Shown here one piece after another: positions 15,101 through 18,708 of a DNA stretch of 18,708 bases. Below the pieces are notes generated by a model, which ran no database searches, had not been told where the DNA came from, and saw only the letters and a list, made by a program, of their open reading frames with translations. Source of the DNA: Saccoglossus kowalevskii (taxonomy: Eukaryota; Hemichordata; Enteropneusta; Harrimaniidae); contig NW_003136847.1 in NCBI RefSeq assembly GCF_000003605.2, positions 1 to 18,708 on the forward strand, in the 5' to 3' direction. Each line of letters starts with the position of its first letter. Position 1 is the stretch's first letter. Made by a program: the position numbers and the translations under genes.

Positions 15101-17967
15101 CCTCCCCGGCGCTACTTGGAAAATTAAAGTTTCACATCAGAAAGCGAACAAATTTAAACCGAGATCTAAACTCATAAATTAATTCCCAAAGACATATCGT
15201 AGCATGTCTTTTCACTTTTTCGCAGGGCACAGTCGTTCTTCCTTTTCAGGCAGTCTAAAACAGAGTAGTTGCACTCGTGGGTATTCATCCTTCTGATATC
15301 CGTGTATTTTTAAGGCAGAGCACGTTTCGTAGTCTCCTTCGGGTCATCGCGCATCAAATCCACAGCAGCCTACTCAATATGTCTCCGATAAAAGAACCCT
15401 AAAATAGAAGGTTAGATGTAACACACGCCCATTTGAGTTATTGACAAATACGTACATGTGAAGAATTGTTAAAATTAAAAGGCATTCTTCCAGAGATTGA
15501 CATTATCTATATCTGTTTATGTTTATGTGTAAATCCCGATGTCGGTTTCGGTATTGCTCCACAACACACCCTATGACACAGAATCGGCGTTGCGCAAATT
15601 CCTATGAAGGACTGCAATCTAGTGGTCCGCTTTAATTGGCGTTATGATTAAACCGATGTTCAGACACCTTGCTCGCTTGTAGCTGGAAGTTTCCGTATTG
15701 TGATACAACAAGATTGAAACATCTGTCACCAGTTTCGCGGACAGTTTTTCACATTGTTATGATTTTTGAAGGAACAACAATTATTTGCACGTGACACAAA
15801 ATGGCGAATGACGTGGCTTCTTTAAACGTATCCCTCTGACTGGTTTAGACAGATAAACATGAAACGAACTTTGCGATCACAAACATACACAAATAATGAA
15901 AATCTTCGCCAAATTGAAAAAAAGAATTACAATTAGCAATAATTACTACACGCTCCATAAGGCACCATATAATTTGCATTATTGCCATGATCATTCAATC
16001 ACTGCCATGTCTCATAAGGTACACACTATAATTAGCAATATTAAATATGCATGACATTTAGAAGAGCACATTAAGCGATGACGTAGCTTACTAATTACTG
16101 AATACGCTCTAAACTAATTATGTTTACTCGAAACGACTTTTTAGAATATGGCGTCGATTTAAATGTCAACGATACTGAATAATCCATAGATAACACTTGA
16201 CTAATGTGCACAGGCTATTTGGGGTTTTATACATTGTTAAAGGGTGGCAGTCGTCGCGCTGCGCATGTGCGACATTTGTGTTGATAAACATTTATTTCCC
16301 CACAATCCAATGCGCTCTTCTAATGGAAATCACAAGTATGAGGTTTGACCTGGGCGCGACTTGCACTAATTACTGCCGGTGACTCTTTCGATACCCTCAA
16401 ATCACGTAAAAATGCATAATTAAAGTTTAATAACGTCTCAGTTTGTACTCTGCGCAACTGTCAAAGTCGCCATGTTTGTTTATAAGAGACCCATATATCC
16501 CGGGCATGCTGGGCGCGACGACTACCGCCCCTTAACTAAAATTGAACTTAGAAAGCAATAATATCGCTGAGTGGATCATTCGTTTCAACGATGACACTCT
16601 CCAGCCCATATTTATTGCACAAAACTAAAAAAACAACAACATGTAGATATGTGATAATTTTATAGTATATGTCCCTCTACTAGTATTGAGAATAGTGTAT
16701 TTGCTCTATGAGGAACGGGTGTGCTTTTAGAACAAGTCGCATATGATTGTCCACCATTCAGTGAATGCAATTGTTAGATTTATTTGCGTTTCTATTAGAA
16801 CAAATACGGAATAAACATTATGTATGCTGTGTTGTGTTTACACGATTAGTTCGGCTCGGCAGTGCCTTGTTCACAACTGACGTCGTAATTTTGGTACACT
16901 GGTGCACGCCATATTTTGGTGGTTCAGTATATGGCTACGTTTTAAGCAAAAAATATCAATATTCTCCTAGTGAGAGGGCTATGAGTATTTATTTATAAAA
17001 AAGCAATAAATAATAGTTTGAAGATGTTCTCAAAGACACAACAGCTGTCATCAAGGACATATAATTTACATACTAGATCATTTTCTGTTCACTGCGAGAT
17101 CCCGCGTTATGCGTGAAATCGAACGCTTCGCAGTGGCATAAACAAATTTCATGATGGTCATTTTTGTTGAAGTAAGGTTGTTTCAAATCGTATTCCTCTC
17201 AGAAAAATTGGCATTTCGGCATTGACCTATAAAACCTGCAATTCAAGTTCAAAATCAAATCATTCGAATTTTGCGACAGACGTTCGGTCTGCACCCTTCA
17301 CACAATATGCAAGATCTCGCAGTGAACGGAAAAGAATCTATCTAGGTTTTTAAAAACACATTTAGTTGTTTTAATATTTTACTGTATGACAACTCACTTT
17401 ATGTTCCCAGATCTGAGGAAACGTATGGCAGACCCTCAAGCGAGGTGCAGGAGACTTCGGATGAAGGAGAAAAAGATGAAGACAACACAGATGATGAGGA
17501 AAAGAATGATGATGGCGCTGAAGATGATAATAAGGTTGATGAAGTTATTGATGCTGATGATGAAGTTGATAATGAGGATGATAGTGATGATGTTGATAAA
17601 GAAGATACTGACAATGATGGTGATGAGGTTGATAATGAAGATGATAGTGATGAGGTTGAAAATGAGGATGATGACGATGATAGTGATGAGGTTGATAATG
17701 ATACTGACGATAATGATGAAGAAGAAGATTCGGATGAAGGTGATACAGAGGATGGGGACCTGGCAAAGGAGTTGGCAATGGTTGATTTGATCAATGCAGA
17801 AAAGGCACTTGGCGGTGAGCATAAATAACATTCCAACAAATATTTATTCACTGAAAAACCACTAAGCAATAACAAGTAACCTGTAGAATACTGTGTGGGT
17901 AATATTTTTTATATTGATTTTTGTTGCATTTGCAGCAAATAGTTACCAAACAATGAGAAATCTATAG
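4279..17967 (+). CDS. Multi-exon gene for a highly acidic, probably disordered protein (N-terminus unresolved)
   Basis: This is a gene model assembled by hand. Nine coding segments (4279-4353, 5295-5373, 6575-6606, 12130-12651, 13751-13817, 14280-14312, 14784-14901, 17411-17814, 17936-17967) join through GT-AG introns with matching phases into 453 codons plus a TAG stop. Residue numbers used in the other entries count from the first codon of 4279-4353. Residues 1-62 are mixed helical sequence with two cysteines. Residues 63-208 are Ser/Glu/Asp-rich. Residues 209-258 look helical. Residues 271-308 and 310-443 are dominated by Asp and Glu. Many Ser residues sit in S-D/E-x-D/E contexts typical of casein kinase 2 sites. 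I recognise no enzymatic motif, zinc finger or membrane segment. Acidic proteins of this type occur as secreted mineral- or calcium-binding proteins, histone or nucleolar chaperones, and granule proteins, and the sequence does not decide between these. No first exon with a clear signal peptide was found. Confidence 0.7.
4354..5294 (+). other. Intron of 941 bases
   Basis: The intron is bounded by GTAAGC and TTTCAG. It contains only AT-rich sequence; two ORFs of 60-79 codons in it have no recognisable character. Confidence 0.45.
5295..5373 (+). CDS. Acidic-protein gene, short amphipathic helical exon
   Basis: The 79-base exon enters in phase 0 after TTTCAG at 5294 and leaves in phase 1 at the donor CAAG|GTAGGT. 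It encodes LFPDSDAKKLLDDVRNKLLK followed by NDATEQ, with a Gly codon split across the next junction. The spacing of Leu and charged residues suggests an amphipathic helix. A second AG at 5303-5304 would give a phase-1 entry and drop the first residues. The phase-0 acceptor is preferred because it follows a good pyrimidine tract and matches the upstream exon. Confidence 0.6.
6072..6143. repeat. (TAA)24 microsatellite
   Basis: Twenty-four uninterrupted TAA units lie about 30 bases upstream of where the LINE-like frame becomes recognisable. Perfect purity suggests high length polymorphism. Confidence 0.98.
6175..6452 (+). pseudogene. LINE reverse-transcriptase ORF, C-terminal remnant with frameshift
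   Basis: The frame reads RFRMSIHQLRIEAEKR and then ERFCIFC...VEDEYHF...CPLQ. This matches the pattern seen at the C-terminus of many non-LTR retrotransposon polyproteins (CR1/L2/RTE-like clades): an FRxSxHxLxIE block followed by a CX2CX9HX4C zinc knuckle with VEDExHF in it. Downstream, the typical terminal pattern (here FIVYAMQRRDLN) continues in another frame up to TAG at 6450-6452. At least one frameshift therefore lies between about 6350 and 6390. Only the last 90 or so codons remain; no polymerase or endonuclease domain is present. It is a dead 5'-truncated copy lying in an intron in the same orientation as the host gene. Confidence 0.75.
6575..6606 (+). CDS. Acidic-protein gene, micro-exon
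   Basis: This 32-base micro-exon enters in phase 1 after TTTCAG and leaves in phase 0 at the strong donor GAT|GTGAGT. With the split codon it reads GDDSSTDTDSD, the first clearly acidic Ser/Asp stretch of the protein. Support comes from the two good splice sites, the phase match on both sides and the composition shared with later exons. Its small size makes cassette skipping possible, but skipping would shift the frame because 32 is not a multiple of three. Confidence 0.6.
7445..7740. mobile_element. TTAA-ended MITE, family B, copy 1
   Basis: TTAA lies at 7445-7448 and 7737-7740. The left end, AGCGGCAGTCGTCGCGCTGC, and the right end, GGCGCGACGAATACCACCC, are imperfect inverted repeats. The 296-base element is non-coding, and its interior (TTGTGTTGATAAACATT, CACAATCCAATGCGCTCTTC) is shared with the copy at 16237. 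Confidence 0.85.
7746..7769. repeat. Perfect 9-bp hairpin next to the MITE
   Basis: TCTCAGACT and AGTCTGAGA are separated by six bases (ATTACT), starting five bases after the right TTAA of the neighbouring MITE. There is no T-run typical of a terminator, and no function is implied. Confidence 0.6.
12130..12651 (+). CDS. Acidic-protein gene, large central exon
   Basis: The 522-base exon (174 codons, phase 0 to 0) opens after TGTGTAG and ends ATG|GTGAGT, where reading through would meet TAA within three codons. It begins EADDVDNSQEIVKNLQSLKG. It continues through Ser/Glu-rich segments (SKESSESEEGSGGGS, DGTDDESDENTPSS), a run of seven Asp at 12400-12420 encoded purely by GAT, and further SESEEE and FEDLSKPEE stretches. 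The last 28 residues change character, from NNFFASLIETDHELLQ to KLNKLYKM, and look like the start of an alpha-helix or coiled coil that continues in the next exon. The reverse-strand ORF here is the Ser-rich mirror of GAT/GAA codons. This is the best-supported exon together with 17411-17814. Confidence 0.85.
12884..12918. repeat. Nested palindrome
   Basis: CATGTACG (12884-12891) and CGTACATG (12911-12918) form 8-bp arms. Between them lies a perfect 14-base palindrome, GTTTCCATGGAAAC (12891-12904). The two foldings are mutually exclusive; significance is unknown. Confidence 0.55.
13052..13725. repeat. Higher-order tandem array, 114-bp period from alternating 58- and 56-bp subunits
   Basis: Two subunits share the second half (ACAACGTTTARTTCATATGT, then AGGTATATATTTA) but differ in the first. 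Subunit A starts GTGCGTTACGCGCGTGAGAG (13121, 13290, 13404, 13518, 13632). Subunit B starts GTACTTCACGTGCGTGGG (13179, 13235, 13348, 13462, 13576, with a variant at 13690). The A-to-A spacing is exactly 114 from 13290 onward, and B is doubled once at 13179/13235. Shorter 34-base partial units open the array. Near-identity of copies indicates recent amplification or conversion. Confidence 0.95.
13751..13817 (+). CDS. Acidic-protein gene, helical exon
   Basis: The 67-base exon enters in phase 0 after TTTTGTAATAG and leaves in phase 1 at TTT T|GTAAGT. It encodes VISLFADKNDQYTIQKRIYE followed by DF, with a Ser codon split over the next junction. Unlike most of the protein it is rich in aliphatic and aromatic residues. 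With the last 28 residues of the preceding exon it makes a block of about 50 residues that looks folded or coiled-coil. The acceptor lies only about 25 bases downstream of the intronic tandem array. Confidence 0.65.
13818..14279 (+). other. Intron of 462 bases
   Basis: The intron is bounded by GTAAGT and AAACAG. It contains the (TAATG)n microsatellite; nothing else is recognised. Confidence 0.6.
14052..14108. repeat. (TAATG)n pentanucleotide microsatellite
   Basis: About eleven GTAAT/TAATG units, with one GCAAT variant near the start. Short TGTAA-type tails are common at LINE 3' ends in invertebrates, but no LINE coding sequence is recognisable just upstream. Confidence 0.95.
14280..14312 (+). 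CDS. Acidic-protein gene, micro-exon
   Basis: The 33-base symmetric exon (phase 1 to 1) sits between CAATCAAACAG and a consensus donor, A|GTAAGT. It reads SEEKTSYELP with split Ser and Lys codons at the edges. As it is symmetric and a multiple of three, it can be included or skipped without changing the frame, so it is a plausible cassette exon. The evidence is splice-site quality and phase continuity only. Confidence 0.6.
14313..14783 (+). other. Intron of 471 bases
   Basis: The intron is bounded by GTAAGT and an AAG acceptor. A reverse-strand ORF of 76 codons inside it shows no recognisable motif. Confidence 0.55.
14784..14901 (+). CDS. Acidic-protein gene, Glu/Asp exon with repeated AAG acceptor
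   Basis: The 118-base exon enters in phase 1 and leaves in phase 2 at GAT GC|GTGAGT. It encodes an acidic tract (EEEDEDEDGSSDDDENASLD, then NHSEEDEDETVAGEINSD). The acceptor is ambiguous. Five AAG triplets in a row (14781-14795) each supply an AG, and each alternative removes exactly one Glu without changing frame. I take the first AG after the pyrimidine stretch as the boundary. If the donor were not used, the frame would stop immediately (GCG TGA), giving a truncated protein that lacks the last acidic block. Confidence 0.8.
15226..15268 (+). CDS. Possible alternative terminal exon of the acidic-protein gene
   Basis: A very good acceptor (TTTTCACTTTTTCGCAG) is followed by a frame that fits the phase-2 donor at 14901. 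It gives an Ala codon, AQSFFLFRQSKTE, then TAG at 15266-15268. Use of this exon would replace the Asp/Glu repeat with a short hydrophobic/basic tail. No convincing polyadenylation signal was located, so the evidence is a splice site and a phase match only. Confidence 0.2.
15950..16050. repeat. Weak direct duplication, offset about 59 bases
   Basis: CTCCATAAGGCACCATATAA followed by TTTGCATTATT near 15953 resembles CTCATAAGGTACACACTATA followed by ATTAGCAATATT near 16012. The similarity is imperfect and old. Confidence 0.45.
16237..16535. mobile_element. TTAA-ended MITE, family B, copy 2
   Basis: TTAA lies at 16237-16240 and 16532-16535. The left end is AGGGTGGCAGTCGTCGCGCT; the reverse complement of the right end starts TTAAGGGGCGGTAGTCGTCG. 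At 299 bases it aligns with the copy at 7445 along nearly its whole length, in the same orientation. Confidence 0.87.
17079..17336. mobile_element. Non-autonomous element with about 23-bp inverted ends
   Basis: The left arm, CTGTTCACTGCGAGATC (17085-17101), and the right arm, GATCTCGCAGTGAACGG (17313-17329), are inverse complements apart from one base. Weaker symmetry continues inward (ATGCGTGAA and TTCACACAAT) and outward (ATTTT and AAAAGAAT). It is non-coding, about 258 bases long, and ends about 75 bases before the 17411 exon. Superfamily and target duplication are unclear; TAGAT-like bases flank both sides. Confidence 0.7.
17411..17814 (+). CDS. Acidic-protein gene, Asp/Glu-repeat exon
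   Basis: The 404-base exon enters in phase 2 after TGTTCCCAG (A|SEETYGRPSSEVQETSDEG) and leaves in phase 1 at GGC G|GTGAGC. In the 120 residues from 17445, I count about 57% Asp plus Glu with almost no hydrophobics. Most of it is a degenerate repeat of a unit close to DEVDNEDDSD (17565-17720), encoded largely by GAT, GAG and GAA. The end changes to a short helical segment, LAKELAMVDLINAEKALGG. Reading on past the donor would give only EHK and a TAA at 17826-17828, an alternative C-terminus. ORFs in the other frames here are low-complexity mirrors of the GAT-rich sequence. Confidence 0.85.
17565..17720 (+). repeat. Degenerate GAT/GAG coding repeat
   Basis: The sequence GATGAGGTTGATAATGA(G/A)G and GATGATAGTGATG recurs three to four times at roughly 30-50 base spacing, interrupted by substitutions. 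At protein level the unit is DEVDNEDDSD. It lies inside the coding exon 17411-17814 and looks like expansion by unequal exchange or slippage under selection for acidic residues. Confidence 0.7.
17936..17967 (+). CDS. Acidic-protein gene, probable terminal coding exon
   Basis: A good acceptor (TTTTTGTTGCATTTGCAG) lies 121 bases after the preceding donor. Entering in phase 1 gives a split Ala codon, then NSYQTMRNL and TAG at 17965-17967. The phase fits and the intron is short, but the tail is only nine residues plus the split codon. Intron retention, ending at 17828, is therefore a real alternative. Confidence 0.5.
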
Positions 17968-18598
17968 GATTGAATATACCCCACAGCTGGCTTCACATGC
18001 ATTGTTCATAGTTCATATGGTGCTTACACCAGGATTTAATTACAGCACCTAGGCGGTATGTGGTTACAGCTTAATGTTCGAGTAATCGCAAGAAATTGAC
18101 ATGACAATAGAAATTCATTAAAGACTGCCACTCCCATGCAATTAACGAGTGAAATTCCAGGGATTGAAACATATATTTTGAAGTCACTGATGTAGGCAAC
18201 GAATAACTGCAAGTTGACATAAAGACGAGGTAGTTTATTTAATCAGTGGTCAACTAGAGGCTGAAATTATAATTAATTTGTTTATTTCAATTTCTCCTGA
18301 CGTCAAATAGAATACACTGGTGAAACACGGTAGTAACTGTGGGTGAAAGGATGTTTTGGGGTGTAGTTTACATTGTATATGGAGTGGTAGGGTCGGGTGT
18401 AATGTGTTCATTTCCAACTATTATGAAGTCACGTAGAATTTCACTTAATTTATTTTTGCTGACATGTTTTCAAGCATTACATGTGAATCTAATTTTCACT
18501 GCGCTGTGTCTCAATATAGTATGAGGGAAATGGCATATTCACTGGAATTTATTTCAGGGGAAAAATGTTTTCAGTGATAATGAAGTATTATGACAGAT
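17968..18598 (+). other. Probable 3' UTR and downstream flank
   Basis: No coding segment that joins in phase is visible here. A possible acceptor at about 18559 (TTTATTTCAG) leads to a stop after a few codons in the phase required by the gene. The sequence is otherwise unremarkable AT-rich DNA. Confidence 0.3.
18117..18122 (+). promoter_or_regulatory. Possible ATTAAA polyadenylation signal
   Basis: ATTAAA lies about 150 bases after the predicted stop codon, and I saw no AATAAA in the interval. ATTAAA is the commonest variant signal in animals, but a six-base match in AT-rich DNA is weak evidence. Confidence 0.25.
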
Positions 18599-18696
18599 AC
18601 CCTCCCCGTGGCTTTCATTGCGTATGGAAGTTATTTTCACGAGTGATGCGGTGTATCCTGCTGCCGTACTTTCACGAGCGAAGCCACGGGGAGGGT
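18599..18696. mobile_element. Small GC-rich inverted-repeat element
   Basis: ACCCTCCCCGTGGCTT (18599-18614) and AAGCCACGGGGAGGGT (18681-18696) are perfect 16-base inverted repeats enclosing 66 bases. A TTTCACGAG(T/C)GA motif occurs at both about 18635 and about 18670 as a direct repeat. It has no coding capacity. It could be a short MITE or the end of a larger element beyond the window. Confidence 0.65.
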
Positions 18697-18708
18697 GTGG
18701 GGTTCTGT

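Larger units (their letters stand above)
14902..17410 (+). other. Intron of 2509 bases
   Basis: The intron is bounded by GTGAGT and TTCCCAG. It contains a possible alternative terminal exon at 15226, a weak 59-base direct duplication, MITE family B copy 2 and an inverted-repeat element near its 3' end. An 83-codon open stretch ending at 15177 has no recognised homology and lacks good splice sites. Confidence 0.6.

Noticed and set aside
14929-15177. 83-codon plus-strand open stretch downstream of an acidic exon
   Set aside because: No acceptor or donor fits the neighbouring phases, and the protein is not recognised; probably chance in an intron.
17386-17875. Several overlapping frames on both strands (Met/Lys-rich, Ser-rich, Ile-rich, His/Pro-rich)
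   Set aside because: All are low-complexity readings of the same GAT/GAG repeat. Only the Asp/Glu frame links in phase to the splice sites and to other acidic exons.
18559-18708. Open frame running to the window end after a TTTCAG acceptor
   Set aside because: The phase required by the gene stops within a few codons; the long open phase is mostly the GC-rich inverted-repeat element.

Overview
The window looks like nuclear DNA from an invertebrate animal. It is AT-rich, has GT-AG introns of very unequal length, little coding sequence, and many short non-coding elements with inverted ends. A decayed LINE reverse-transcriptase tail of a type common in marine invertebrates is also present. I cannot name the species or phylum. 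No bacterial-style operon, rRNA, tRNA or CRISPR array is visible.

One multi-exon plus-strand gene dominates the window, from at least 4279 to about 17967. I assembled nine coding segments by hand: 4279-4353, 5295-5373, 6575-6606, 12130-12651, 13751-13817, 14280-14312, 14784-14901, 17411-17814 and 17936-17967. All junctions are GT-AG, and the reading phases agree across all eight introns (0,1,0,0,1,1,2,1). Together they encode about 453 residues plus a stop, with the N-terminus unresolved. The N-terminal part is short, helical and carries two cysteines. It is followed by a long Ser/Glu/Asp-rich acidic region, a roughly 50-residue predicted helical block, and two more acidic blocks. The last acidic block is a degenerate Asp/Glu repeat. 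I do not recognise the family; it is an intrinsically disordered, highly acidic protein, and no function is assigned.

Upstream of the gene (1-4278) lie a 157-bp-period tandem array (1-645), two abutting small MITE-like elements (923 to about 1130), three copies of a MITE with TTAA ends (family A; 1511, 3327 and 4086), and a long-TIR element with TA ends (2451-2803). The introns hold a LINE remnant with a nearby (TAA)24 microsatellite, two copies of a second TTAA-ended MITE (family B; 7445 and 16237), a two-subunit 114-bp tandem array (13052-13725), a (TAATG)n microsatellite, and a further inverted-repeat element just upstream of exon 17411-17814. The window ends in a small GC-rich inverted-repeat element (18599-18696).

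The two TTAA MITE families share a terminal core (TTAAAG...GTCGTC...CTGCGCA). This suggests they were moved by one piggyBac-like transposase that is not encoded in this window.
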